NCBI GenBank assembly: GCA_022457155.1
Contig: JAJGOT010000437.1
Span: 622,501-686,500, forward strand
Direction of reading: 5' to 3'
Length of the DNA stretch: 64,000 nt
From: Cladopsammia gracilis
Taxonomy: Eukaryota; Cnidaria; Anthozoa; Scleractinia; Dendrophylliidae
This document shows positions 13,001 to 22,849 of this stretch, piece by piece. Each line of letters opens with the position of its first letter. The stretch's first letter is position 1. The position numbers and the translations under genes are program-made. The notes beneath the pieces are model-generated. The model saw nothing but the letters and a program-made list of their open reading frames with translations. It did not search any database and was not told the origin of the DNA.

Positions 13001-14330
13001 TTTAGATGCAGATGGCGTAGAAATGACAACTGGGCTAACTAATCATCCTTCCACAGCAGCGACTCATGACATCCTGCATTACAATCAACACTATATCTGG
13101 AAGATTGGCTCAGTCATAACTTTGTCGACTGCGGTTTTTTGAGCAGAGATAAGCCTAAGCTTTCCACAATGAGACAGACTGGTGAGAAGAAAAAATATCA
13201 TACGTTTGTCGTTGGGCATTAATATTTTCGAGAGTTTCGACTTTAATAAGCTGACAGTAAAAAAGGTAATTGACCGGGCTGAACAAGCTTTCTTCAAAGA
13301 ATGTGTTTCATATAGGATTGGATCACTTCAAGTAAATCCGGCAGGGTTCATTTGAGTATGCACAACGTAATACGTAGCAGCAAGCCTGAGTCGCAGGCAG
13401 AGACTGACGAGTTGTTCATCTTTCAGTAGACTAAAGTTGTCAATTACTCGGTAGTATCCAAGTAAAGCAGATTGTTACAGCTATGTTACATTGACTTACC
13501 TTTTTTGGCTTGTTTTTTCACTAAAACCCTGATAGAAAAAGGTTCGAATGATTGAAAACAACAAGAAAGGGCGAAACTTTTATAACAAAGAACTATTAGT
13601 GAAACACTCCAATCAAATCACTTGGACGAGAACGGATAAAATAACTTCCTGTGACGCGCAAGATACCCTTCAATTGACTTAAATTAATTACTGTCGTTTA
13701 CTGTATTGCCACGTCATGATCTGTTTCACACTCCACAATTCAACTTGTCGTTTTCTCGGTAAACTTTAAGGTGGATACAAATTTTATGGGTGTCTCATCC
13801 AACTACATTTTTTGTAACTTTCCACTGCAGCTTCTGCTGACCGATGCCATGAACCAAAGCTACACGATACTCATTTGATAATACACAGTTTGATAAATTT
13901 AGTGTTCCCGCTTGAGTAACTCTTCCTGTTTCCGGTCCAATAAAGAGGTTACTCCTTTAGCTAGTTTCCTCTGGCCGTTATTTCATTGCAGTTTAGTCAG
14001 TTAAACAAAGTGACTGTGTTTTTGGTCTTTTTGTGTTTGGTCTTTTCTCAATTCGATAGAAAACACTCTTACCTGGCAGACGAACCAAGCACTTGTATTT
14101 ACAAATTTCCAATTCTGGATCATGGTTCTCTAACCACTACAAAATAGACTCACAAGGAACTGTATGCTTCAAAAAATTCCACGCATTTCTCTTATGATTC
14201 GACTGTGTTGATCATAACACATACCAAATCAAAACAGTAGCCATTTGATAACAAAGAGTTCGGTTAATTTGTCTCCGCTTGAGTTAACTCTTCCTGTTTA
14301 CATTCCAGCACAAGAGATTGCTTCTCTATT
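10030..14330. repeat. Diverged tandem duplication, ~2.2-2.5 kb units
   Basis: Blocks in 10030-12400 recur in the same order in 12420-14220. Examples are 10029-10150 with 12418-12540; 10440-10580 with 12905-13045 (GGAAGCCTTTTAGAT, GGGCTAACT); 11385-11460 with 13590-13675 (CACTCCAATCAAATCA, GGACGAGAACGG); and 11609-11720 with 13850-13950. A third partial unit at about 14222-14318 repeats the AACTCTTCCTGTTT block. No long frame is shared. The unit may be a tandem non-coding repeat or a decayed gene. Confidence 0.7.
11215..11280 (+). repeat. Penelope-like 3' tail remnant (candidate)
   Basis: The text ACGGTGGCCAATTTACCTTA followed by TCAACTCAGTTAATAAAACG is closely matched at 37260-37305. There it follows a CTCGAAACGTCAGC motif seen in 3' ends of Penelope-like retroelements. 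This is a short fragment inside the tandem duplication. Confidence 0.35.
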
Positions 14331-14368
14331 CGTTAGAATTGAACGTGACAGAGAGAGACAACAAATCT

Positions 14369-14404
14369 CACGGCGGGGCCAGACCACCCCTCAAATGTTT
14401 CATC
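14369..14404 (+). repeat. Left terminal inverted repeat of outer transposon
   Basis: The 36-bp left end matches the right end at 38881-38916 in reverse complement with about one mismatch. Weaker similarity (AAGATGGCGGC) continues inside. The preceding bases TCT form the target duplication. Confidence 0.8.
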
Positions 14405-14477
14405 GGAAGCCTGGGAGGAATTATGGGTAAATCCAAGATGGCGGCCAAATTAGAATTTTGTAACCAAAAAATCCAAG

Positions 14478-15131
14478 ATGGCCGCCAATGTGAAGTTTTC
14501 TGAATCGCTTCGAGGACCCTTACAACGCGCCAAATCTGATTGCTTGAACCAGATTTCAAGCGGCGATGGAATTAGAAAGGTGAACGGCTTCTTTCATGAG
14601 CTTGAAGTTGCTGTGGAAGTCCTGGAGGACAAATTTAGCGGTCGATCTACCTTTGCCAATGTGCAACGATTATTGCCCGCACGAGGAATGGTGGCAAGGG
14701 CCTTAAGAAAAGCTCATTTGAAGATTGTTCGCCGCTTACATACGCGACCGAAATTGGCGAATCCGTGGCTGGGTGAATTCACTATGGACATGCCAGAAGA
14801 GGTGTTCAGTTGCCTGTCCAAAGATTTGATGGCACGAACCAACTATGGCCATCAGACAACTGAAACTAACACTGTAGTGGAACACAAAATAACCCACATA
14901 CGAAAGGCAAGATACTTGTTTGCCAGAATGGACCTTGATGGGTCTGAAGTGGACCGGGAGTCCATTTTGAAGAAACCAATTAAAAAAACACACGAGGATT
15001 CATTGAAAAGATGTGAGGTGGTTGTTTCTGAGGAAAGACCTTTGGAGTTGAACTTCCACAAAAAAAATGAAGTCTTAACAGTAAAATTTCACTATGGCTA
15101 TTGGAACATGAGTGGTGTTCCGCAGCACTAA
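14478..15131 (+). CDS. Hypothetical protein of outer transposon, 217 aa
   Basis: A 217-codon frame opens at AAGATGGCCGCC, a good Kozak-like start about 110 bp inside the left terminus of the outer transposon. It is uninterrupted to TAA. The product is predicted soluble, with a basic middle (MVARALRKAHLKIVRRLH) and an acidic/basic C-terminal half. I recognise no domain. It points inward on the strand opposite to the transposase, so it may be an accessory gene of the transposon or a captured exon. The codon texture looks more coding-like than the surrounding AT-rich spacer. A splice donor inside the frame cannot be excluded. Confidence 0.45.
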   Translation: MAANVKFSESLRGPLQRAKSDCLNQISSGDGIRKVNGFFHELEVAVEVLEDKFSGRSTFANVQRLLPARGMVARALRKAHLKIVRRLHTRPKLANPWLGEFTMDMPEEVFSCLSKDLMARTNYGHQTTETNTVVEHKITHIRKARYLFARMDLDGSEVDRESILKKPIKKTHEDSLKRCEVVVSEERPLELNFHKKNEVLTVKFHYGYWNMSGVPQH

Positions 15132-16026
15132 AACTTAATTGTGCATGCATCAGCTTGTATGTTGTGTTAACCAATAATTATATACATACAACTGGGGAAT
15201 TATTGTGCAGTTTAATACAGATTAATCAAAAGGTAATTATAGTAGAAGATATGACATACAGATTTCAATTTACACTGCAGATCAATACCGGTATATTATA
15301 TATTCTCTTTAATACTTTAAAATAGGGGTATAACTATATATATATCTGTATATATTTTAAAAAGATCCTTATTTTATAGAGGAAAATTACTGAAAATATA
15401 AGCTCTATATTGACAAAATTATCTGTATTTTATTATTATATATATAGACATAATTATATGTTTTATACCTAGTTCTATAGTAACATCATTAAATGTTTCT
15501 CTCATATTGATATATTGGGGATCATAGATACTGGCTTTTGCTGTCAATAATTACATTGTAACTACCAAATGTTTCTCAGTATGAAAAACATAGGGCTATA
15601 AATTGAAAAGTCATTGGTGGATATATTATGACTGCATGGCAACTACAATAGTTAAGGCGATGGTTAAATCTCACAGTTTTAAAAGGCTGTGATGTTGAGT
15701 ATTTAACCCTACATGCATATATGTATCATAACTCTTTGTACTTAATGGCCGGTTGCTTCAAAGCTGTTATATAAACACCTATCAGTTACAATACATATAA
15801 CTGCATGATTACTAAATTTCTGTCTGATGTTTAAAATGCATATTCTCCTTAATGTTTGCTCTTTACATTTTCTTTAGAGCATCAGGATAATTTTGTGGAT
15901 ATAATCAAAATAATAAATTGTTAATTGTAGTCACAAGTGAATTGATTAATTGGTATATACAATGAGAAATTGGATTTTAATCACTCTTGAGAGTATCTCA
16001 GCTCTTGTTATCAGCTGACATCTCAA
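15132..16026. other. AT-rich spacer inside outer transposon
   Basis: There is no gene. TATATA runs occur at 15290-15450. This separates the convergent 217-codon frame from the 3' end of the transposase gene and probably holds both polyadenylation regions. Confidence 0.5.
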
Positions 16027-18269
16027 CTATGAAAGAAACTGGTTGAGTTCAGCGGTTACTTTTCCAGCATCAACACTCTGTTTGACCATGTTCATTACTA
16101 CACTTGTGCAGATTGTGCAACCGCTGTCATCTGTACTAGGTTTTGAAAGACCACACAAGCAAAACCTATTATCGCCATCCCTCACCCTCTTTGGAATATA
16201 GGAATCGCAAGCATTCTTCTTCTCTTGCCGGTAGGAAACACTAAAGGGATCCATCTCTCTTAGCCACAACAGACAGACAAACTCATGACGGAACACTATC
16301 CACCACCTCATACTTTTCCTCACATTGCAGGTGTTCTCGACATACTTTGCTAATTTGACATGTTTAGCTTCCCGGCCCTGCATAGAATTAAGGCCAAGTC
16401 CAAAGCCAAGCTTCTCAATCAGCTGCCTTGTGTGATAAGGGATAGCATACCCCAGAGTCCACGCAGTGGGATTTACAGTGTTTAACAGTAAGCGGTGTGC
16501 TTTGAAGTAGTCATGGCACATGGTCTTCAGATCTTCCACCTGCTGACTGTTTATGTCTACTCTTGAGTAAATGGCAGCAGCATCTCTGAGCTTTAAGCCA
16601 GCAAATGCCAAGGTGTGCAATTGTGTCACTGACCCCTGTGAAAGATTGCCTATCTTCAAGACCTCTTGAATAAGTGAGGCAAAGTTCCAAGAAAATTTCT
16701 TTGATTCCAGTCCAGTGAATCTATAAGAGAATGGAATCCCTTTTTTTCTCTTCTCGCTAAACCATCTCAGGAAACTGTTGTAAAGCCTTCCACACTTTAC
16801 AGTCTCGCGCACACACTTCAGAAATGTAGCCACTGGTGAAGAAACTGGGAGATCTGAGAAAACTGTTGATGCCTTTAGTTGAGCTTGATAAGTATAGTGC
16901 ATGACCATAGTCAGTAGAGTTAGAAACCACTGTTGCCAGCAATTGTTGGTGTTATGGAGAGGTTCTGCCTTAACACAATCCACATATTTGCCTAGTGGGG
17001 GTGCAAATTCCTGTCTGGACTTTTCTTTGGCAATGAATTTGGTGACCTCACTTCGTTGTTTGCCTTCGGGATCCCTGAGTCGTGCTTTGAAATTCTCAAC
17101 CTTCCTGGCTGTTTCGAGTCTCTTCTGGTAGCTCCAGGGTTGCCAGGTTGCCTCAGGTCCACCAATTGAGCCACTGATTGTCATCCTGTTTGTTTGGTTG
17201 ACATTTGCAAACGGAGAAAAGTAGATGGCACAGTTATTAAGTTCTCCTGACATAGATGACACCCATTTCATGTCACCTGGGATAAGTGGAAACCTAAATT
17301 CAACCTGGTGACCTTGTGGAGTTGTCAATTTCTTCCCCTCCATCTCCTCCATTTCTCCCTTCAAATGTTTGGTGTATTCTTTCATCAGTGGGATGTCTTC
17401 AGCACAGTTGGCACCCATCAGGAGATGGTTGTCATTGCAGCTTTGCACCCTGTTTAGTAGATTTAGGATGCTGACCAAGTATGCAGTTGCTGTGTCATCT
17501 TTTCCAAAGGGGGCACCATCAGCACCAACAGCCACATACATTACTCCTTTTTCTCCATTAAACCAATGAAGACAGGGTTTTTGCTATCAAGGAGTAAGTA
17601 CAGGTCTGCTAACCTCAGCAAGAATGGTTCCAGGAGCCTGTAAACACCAGGGAATGCCTCTACTGAGAGTTTAGCAGCCAGATTTTCCAAGGAGAGTAGC
17701 TCACCAATGTCTATGCTTCTGATAAAGCTCATGACTGTTTTGTAGGGCAAAATTTTGGGAACTTCACAGCCTTTCATAAACTCTGTTTTCCTATTTTTTC
17801 TTCTCTTGTCAGTTTCTTTAACTACATCTGAGCTGTTCCTGATGCTGCTATACTTCCTCTTGCTTATGAGGCCTCCTTCATAAAGCACACGCATGCTTCT
17901 CACTTGATTTTCCTTACTTCGTTCATAATCTTTGATTTTACTTTTAATTACATTTGGTATTATTTCATGCATGCAGATATTTGAATTGGTAATATAATTT
18001 GTCATGTCAGGCTTAGATGCAGTGCATACTAATGTTGTCCACAAACCATCAAGTACTGGCTTGTGGACTTCACGTGCTGCTGTACTTGTATGGATTGGAA
18101 TTAGTGCTGACAGAGTTTTCTTTCTACGTATTATGAATTGTTTCCTGGAAAGGATCAACTTTTCACTACATTTTGGATTCACTACACTAGTGACATTAGG
18201 TCTTCTATCTTCTTTGCTCTTCTTGGCAACTCCATGGTTGACATCCTCCAGATTTTCAATATCAGCAAT
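16027..18269 (-). pseudogene. Transposase of outer transposon, exon 3 (frameshifted)
   Basis: This main exon begins after an acceptor (ATCATAACAG at 18270-18279, minus strand) and is open in phase with exon 2 at 38251-38452. It reads about 243 codons to a stop at 17541-17543 and continues in a second frame for 504 codons to 16027. The switch lies at an A5 run (17548-17552, minus strand), so one base has probably been gained or lost. The C-terminal part has ordered blocks typical of an RNase-H-fold DDE transposase: VGADGAPFGK, LIPGDMKWVSSMSGELNN, EPLHNTNNCW, LNSMQGREAKH, and a final Cys pair region (FCLCG...GCTICTS). I propose DGAP, GDMKW and GREAKH as carriers of D, D and E; that is inference. 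It cuts the transposon ends in the nucleus. This copy would give a truncated product unless frameshifting occurs. Confidence 0.6.
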
Positions 18270-18274
18270 CTGTT

Positions 18275-18556
18275 ATGATGGCAACAAAAATAAATAAATA
18301 AATAAATTAATTAATTAATTAATTAATTAATTAATAACATAAATAAAAAATATATAAAATAACATAAATATATAAATATATAAATAAATAAAATGTGGGA
18401 AAAGTAATGTTAAGAAGGATCGATAAATAATTTTTTTTTTACTTCCTTAGTGGGTAATAGATATTAAATCAGAGGCTTTGTTTCCCCGGGGAGGGGGGGA
18501 CTCCATATATGCAGAGCATCACTTGATTTGACTAACGTTTTCTAATATTATTTAAA
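18275..18556 (-). other. Transposase intron 2, left part, low complexity
   Basis: The intron retains an AATAAATA/TTAATTAA microsatellite (18288-18390). It is interrupted at 18556 by the foldback element. The last 10 bases (18547-18556, ATTATTTAAA) are that element's target duplication. Confidence 0.6.
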
Positions 18557-18713
18557 CGGTCAGTACAAAATGCAGACTGCAGACTGCAGATTGCAGACTG
18601 CAGACTGGGTATAAAATGCAGACTAGGTATAAAACGCAGACTGCAGACTGCAGATTGGGTATAAAATGCAGACTGAGACCAAAATTGAGTATAAAATGCA
18701 GACTGTCCGATAA
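18557..18713 (+). repeat. Left long inverted repeat of foldback element
   Basis: Composed of repeated GCAGACTGCAGACTGCAG words alternating with GGTATAAAATGCAGACT modules; the mirror copy is at 37904-38060. Because the modules are themselves repeated, the arm can slip when pairing. Confidence 0.75.
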
Positions 18714-18964
18714 CAATGTTTTCAACGTACCCCAGTGTCACGCAATTGCCTTCCCTAGTTTATCAGCGGCTAAAAGTTTCTCTCTTGGCGCTAAACGTCA
18801 ACATTGAATTGAAACGCTGTATTACTTGATCTCAAACCAAGAATAATACGTGCTTATTTGCCTCGGCGAACGGAAAAACAAGCTTGCCGCGATTTAACCC
18901 GTTTTAAGTCGATATCAGCTGAGAATCATGTGACTCGGAGCGACCCTCTTATCTACCATCCGGG

Positions 18965-19340
18965 AGTAGTATAGGGAGGGGGTGATCCCGCCCCGCCGAA
19001 AATAAGGGTTAAATGGCGTGATTAATAGCCTCCTAGAATATATAAAATTCTAGGTCTCCACGAACCTCCTTTCAGTCGGTTCGTGAGCCTATAATTGTAT
19101 ATATTCTAGGAGGCTGTTAATCACGCCATTTAACCCTTATTTTCGGCGGGGCGGGATGCACCCCCTCCCTATACTACATAGTGATCAATTCTATACGGCC
19201 CTTACTTAACAATGCCTTTGTATTTCAACCCCACCCCAAATGAGGGTTATATTATACGATTAAATGCCTCCTGTGTGAACTGGGGGTCGGTGTTGCCAAT
19301 TGAATAAATGACCACCCCTTATATACAACCCCCATGGATG
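18965..19340 (+). repeat. Left Polinton terminal inverted repeat
   Basis: It matches 36001-36508 in reverse complement, apart from an extra 132-bp unit on the right. It reaches up to and includes the ATGGATG of the first gene. The outer part is a palindrome (separate entry). The inner part carries CAACCCCACCCCAAAT and CTGGGGGTCGGTGTTGCC blocks and the promoter box TTATATACAACCCC just before the ATG. Confidence 0.9.
18966..19177. repeat. Terminal hairpin palindrome, left end
   Basis: The outermost ~212 bp fold back on themselves. GTAGTATAGGGAGGGGG at 18966 pairs with CCCCCTCCCTATACTAC ending at 19177. Stems continue through GCCCCGCCGAAAATAAGGG and AGCCTCCTAGAATATA to an 8-bp stem CACGAACC/GGTTCGTG around an 11-base loop at about 19067-19077. 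The arms differ only at a few sites (for example GGTGATCCC versus GGTGCATCCC). Such terminal hairpins recall viral telomeres; that role is inference. Confidence 0.85.
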
Positions 19341-19735
19341 CATTTCAGTTCCTTCGCAGCAGCAAAATATACGGAGTCAATTGCTGTATACTTTGCGGTT
19401 CAGATGATTACACGCCGTCTCATTCAGTTGTGAAACGCCGAAGATATGGTCGTAAGAAGAAAACAATAAAAAGTCTGATAGTTGTTTGCCCTTGCTGCGA
19501 ACAAGAAATACCTAATGCAACAGCTTACACTCCAACTTGGCTCGAAATACAAACACAAAGAAACCTGGAATACTACCCTAAAAAACTTGTAGTCTATGAA
19601 GAAAAACACCTTTCTGAAGCTCGATATATTGAAAGGTTAGATGATCCTGTTAGTCTACATTCCATCAACGATTCATGCTTCTGTTCGAGTTATGTTGTTA
19701 GTAATGCATCATTAAAATATTTAAAATGGGATTGA
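19334..19735 (+). CDS. Small cysteine-rich early protein, 133 aa
   Basis: This is the first gene inside the left terminus. Its ATG lies in the terminal repeat, 5 bp after TTATATACAACCCC. Residues about 17-60 contain CCILCG and CPCCEQ pairs separated by a basic stretch (KRRRYGRKKK), suggesting a zinc-binding ribbon with nucleic-acid contacts. I do not recognise the family. It is transcribed toward the exonuclease gene and has the same terminal-repeat promoter as PolB at the opposite end, so an early role is plausible. The frame is intact. Confidence 0.6.
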   Translation: MDAFQFLRSSKIYGVNCCILCGSDDYTPSHSVVKRRRYGRKKKTIKSLIVVCPCCEQEIPNATAYTPTWLEIQTQRNLEYYPKKLVVYEEKHLSEARYIERLDDPVSLHSINDSCFCSSYVVSNASLKYLKWD

Positions 19736-19794
19736 GCGGTGATCGTTAATTGAATAAACACTCAGCCTTTGTATATTAATTGTCAATTGAAGAA

Positions 19795-20889
19795 ATGCGT
19801 ACCCTTCATATATCAATGATGCCTGGACTGCAAAAGTTCTTGAACTTTCTTAAATCAAGGAAAACTGGCCTGAAACAAAGGAGTCGCGCTTGGGTCAGTG
19901 CCAGAAAGAGCACCATCGGTGCTTCAGAAGTCGCCGCACTGATAGGGGCCTCACCCTTTGAAAATGAAAAGAGCTTACTTTTAAAGAAAGTGCAGGCACC
20001 CGCCATGAGCAACATGACGGCATGTACCTGGGGCAACCTTTTCGAGCCAATCGCGCGAAAATGTTTTGAACAAAAACATAACACAACCGTCTTTGCACAC
20101 AGTGTCTCGCTTAATCTGGCAAATGATCACCCCCTTTACGGAAAGCTTACATGTAGCCCTGATGGCTACTTCGAAGACAAAGACGGAAACTTTATTCTCT
20201 TAGAGTTTAAATGCCCTTTTAAACGAAAGATAGCCGTTAGATCTATTCCGCGTTATTATGTGACACAACTTCAGACAGGCCTCGCTTTCAGTGGAAGTCT
20301 AGTAAAAAAGGGCCTTTTCGTTGACTCGTATTTCAGGCTGTGCCCTTTGAAACAGATGACATCAAGCACGTTTCATAACGCGAAGCTAAACGGAGGTGTT
20401 GTTCATTCAACAAAGGCAAATAAAACACTTGCCTGGGGTGTTGTTTACCTCTTCTCTAAACAACCCTTAACTAAAAATCAAACTGAGCTTGTTGACGTCG
20501 CTGAACTTACTCAGGCTCAGTTTGAGAAAATAATGGCAGGAATAGAGGAGAAAGAGCTCTGGTGTTCTTATGGCCCTGTTAGAACAGACTTCAGCGCAAA
20601 TGTTGAGCAAGAGGAGTTCTTAAGGCGACAAAAATTCAAGAGCGAGTTAAGCAGCAATGCCGAGGGGCCAAGGGCTGTGGCGTTCTTAACTTGGAAGCTC
20701 CTTGATGTTACAGAACTTCCAATCACCCAGCAAGAGGGGTTCTTAACAGGCATTCAAGCAAGGGCCGAGAGTTTTCACAGGCAGCTAGCCGAACTTAAAA
20801 AAAAATTCATTCGCTTATCAATACAACTTCCGCTGGAGAAGTTATCGAAAACCCCGTGGACTTCCTTAACAATACAGGCGAAAAAATAA
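19795..20889 (+). pseudogene. YqaJ-type (lambda exonuclease-like) nuclease, frameshifted C-terminus
   Basis: The first ATG is at 19795. Motifs of the YqaJ/lambda exonuclease fold are present in order: RAWVSARKSTIGASEVAALIG, WGNLFEPIARKCF, then SPDGYFED with LLEFKCPFKR (the D...ExK metal site) and YYVTQLQTGL. These enzymes degrade one strand of duplex DNA for recombination or replication. At a run of nine A bases (20797-20805) the reading frame loses its coding character. The downstream part of another frame stays open to 20960, consistent with a one-base change in the run. All catalytic residues precede the break, so the truncated product could still fold. Programmed slippage is a less likely alternative. 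Its 3' end meets the convergent VLTF3-like gene. Confidence 0.8.
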
Positions 20890-20938
20890 CTTCCGCTGCA
20901 GAAGTTACCGATACTGAAGGAAACATCGAGGCCTTTCT

Positions 20939-21838
20939 TCAGTGGCAGTTTAAGCAATGAATAGCCGCTTGCCAACACCGTTCATGCTTTCGGTATGTAG
21001 ATGGTTTTGGAAGCCTTATGTAAGATAAAATGTTCTGTTTTCTTGGTCCTTCTTTCAAAATCAGGGCCAAGATTTTATAAATTTTGAAATTTAAAGAAAT
21101 ATTATTTGGGAGATAATGTTTCACGCTTGTGTGAACATATTCTGTTTGTTCAATTTCGTCATAGGTTAATCTCGGAGGGAGTTCCCCTCTAAGCCGGCTT
21201 AATAAAGATGTTGTGTATTTATTTAAATCACTTCGTTTTATCTGTTTTAGAATTTTAAACAACTCGTTTATCGTTGGATTAACATTTTTTTTCTGTATTT
21301 CTAATAAAATCTTTTCACTACCTCTTATAGATTCTAAAGAGTTATTTCCGAATAACCGATCAAGCCTATATTTTAAATTATAATCTTTCTTGACCCTGCT
21401 TTTAACTGTTATATTTTCCTTTTTGTAAAGGTCTGCATGATAAAAGGCGACACTGTCTATTTTTTCAATGCGGCTACATATTTTACAAACAAGTTCCTCT
21501 GAATTAGCCACGAGTGAAAAAGATCCACCACAGCTTTGGCAGGATTTTATATTTTCGTTTGTTCTGCTTTGAATGAAAACAAACTCATTTTTGTGGTACC
21601 GCTCGATTAATTCTTGTCTTGCCGACAAAGAAAGATATGAAAAGATAATTTGTAACTTATCTTTAAGTTGTGAGCGGCTAAACTCGTCTATATAGTCATT
21701 TACATAGATGCCTCGCAGTCAGACGTGTTTGTGTTTAACATCTAAGGCATCTAATTGAGTCTTGTATTCATTCTTTTCATCCATTTGTCTAACGATAGAC
21801 AGTTGTTTGTTGAAGCATTTATAATCAAGCCCCGTCAT
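20939..21838 (-). pseudogene. VLTF3-like late transcription factor, one premature stop
   Basis: The frame opens at ATG 21838 and is interrupted by one in-frame TGA at 21719-21721. It then continues in the same frame to 20939, about 300 codons in total. The central part has a zinc ribbon (CQSCGG ... CKICS), followed by a mostly helical region with KRSDLNKYTTSLLSRLRG, ELPPRLTYDEIE and a C-terminal RLPKPSTYRKHERCWQ. This layout (zinc ribbon, then a PP-L-T motif, then a basic C-terminus) fits the poxvirus late transcription factor 3 family, a hallmark of large DNA viruses that directs late promoters. The assignment rests on motif pattern, not a search. The regular TATATAC boxes of the late genes make a dedicated factor plausible. 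Confidence 0.6.
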
Positions 21839-22159
21839 GGTTATAATTACATATGACAAATGTTCAATAAGTAAAACGAAGCTTCTAGAACATACCGAAG
21901 CGCCCCAAAAATTCCAAAGCGCCCCCAAAAAACTTTTTTCACCAAAACTGGGGCGCTCAGGAATGTAATTTTGATAATTCGTTTGAAAAAATAAAATCGG
22001 GGCGCTTCGGAATTTATTTTGCGCTGCAAAGATTAAAAAGTTCAGTGAACCCACTCGGTTCCAGCCTTTCGCGCACCGCGTTTTACAATCCTGGCAAAGG
22101 AGACTGTTTCGCAGGGATATATTGTTCTCCTTTCGAGATTTGTAGATTAAACCCAGAGT
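21839..22159. other. Intergenic with GGGGCGCT inverted repeats
   Basis: CCGAAGCGCCCC (21895-21906) is mirrored by GGGGCGCTTCGG (21999-22010). An inner pair AGCGCCCC (21918-21925) and GGGGCGCT (21950-21957) nests within. The arms are linked by ATTCC/GGAAT words. It lies upstream of the VLTF3-like gene. It could be a cruciform, a replication or packaging signal, or a terminator between two minus-strand genes. No protein is supported here. Confidence 0.5.
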
Positions 22160-22834
22160 TTATTCTTTCAAATCTGACTTGGACACAGCGGCAAGACGAT
22201 TTAATTTTTTTTGAAACTCAACTTTGACTTCTTTGCGGAGTTCTTCTCTGATCTTGTCAAGATCTGGCGCTTGAGGCTGGTCCCCCCGTGTGGACTTTGT
22301 TTCACCAGAGCGAATATCGTCTTTCAGTTTGTTATATTTTTCAACCTCTTTTATGATAATCGTAAACTCCGTATCGTCGATGTTATTGTCAGTTAAAGCC
22401 TTTGAGATCATCTCATAGACAGAGTTCCGTTTGGCAACAGCAAGAGTGTAGATTTTCTCGTGTTTCGCGATTTTTCGTTCAAATTTCTTGCTGAACACTG
22501 TGAGGGCCGCGGAGGAAGCCCCTGTAATCGCCGCCACACCAGCAAGGGCAGGACTGGCAACAATTCCGACTCCAGATAAAGCAGTCGCGAAAGTGGCCGA
22601 AGACATGCCTGTAGCCACCAAACCAAGGCCCACAGCCGCTGCGTGAAGAATCGAGTGGGCCCGTTTGTATTTCTTTGCGACCTGGCGGTAGTGGTCGGCT
22701 TCTTTTTCAAGCTCTTTCTGTAAGTCTGTTATTTTCACGAGCCGGAAGTCTTCGCCATTTGCTGGTAAGCTTGGGTAAAGCGATTGAGTCTCACTGTAAT
22801 CCGGTGCCGATGGCAACACATTAGCTGAGCTCAT
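22160..22834 (-). CDS. Predicted virion membrane protein, 224 aa
   Basis: The start at 22834 lies just after ATATATATACACAACC. The N-terminus is P/S-rich (YPSLPANGED). A short coiled coil (about residues 38-60) is followed by a long glycine/alanine-rich hydrophobic region (about 63-115: AAAVGLGLVATG, GVGIVASPALAGVAA), then a basic helical part and a charged C-terminal coil. Two or more membrane-inserting helices are likely. I recognise this type from Polinton-like elements of invertebrates, but its function is unknown; membrane attachment or lysis is a guess. It sits beside the minor capsid gene and shares the late promoter style. Confidence 0.6.
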   Translation of the reverse strand: MSSANVLPSAPDYSETQSLYPSLPANGEDFRLVKITDLQKELEKEADHYRQVAKKYKRAHSILHAAAVGLGLVATGMSSATFATALSGVGIVASPALAGVAAITGASSAALTVFSKKFERKIAKHEKIYTLAVAKRNSVYEMISKALTDNNIDDTEFTIIIKEVEKYNKLKDDIRSGETKSTRGDQPQAPDLDKIREELRKEVKVEFQKKLNRLAAVSKSDLKE

Positions 22835-22849
22835 GGTTGTGTATATATA

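Noticed and set aside
15290..15450. TATA-rich stretch as a promoter
   Set aside because: It is low-complexity AT sequence between two convergent genes, where terminators and not promoters are expected.
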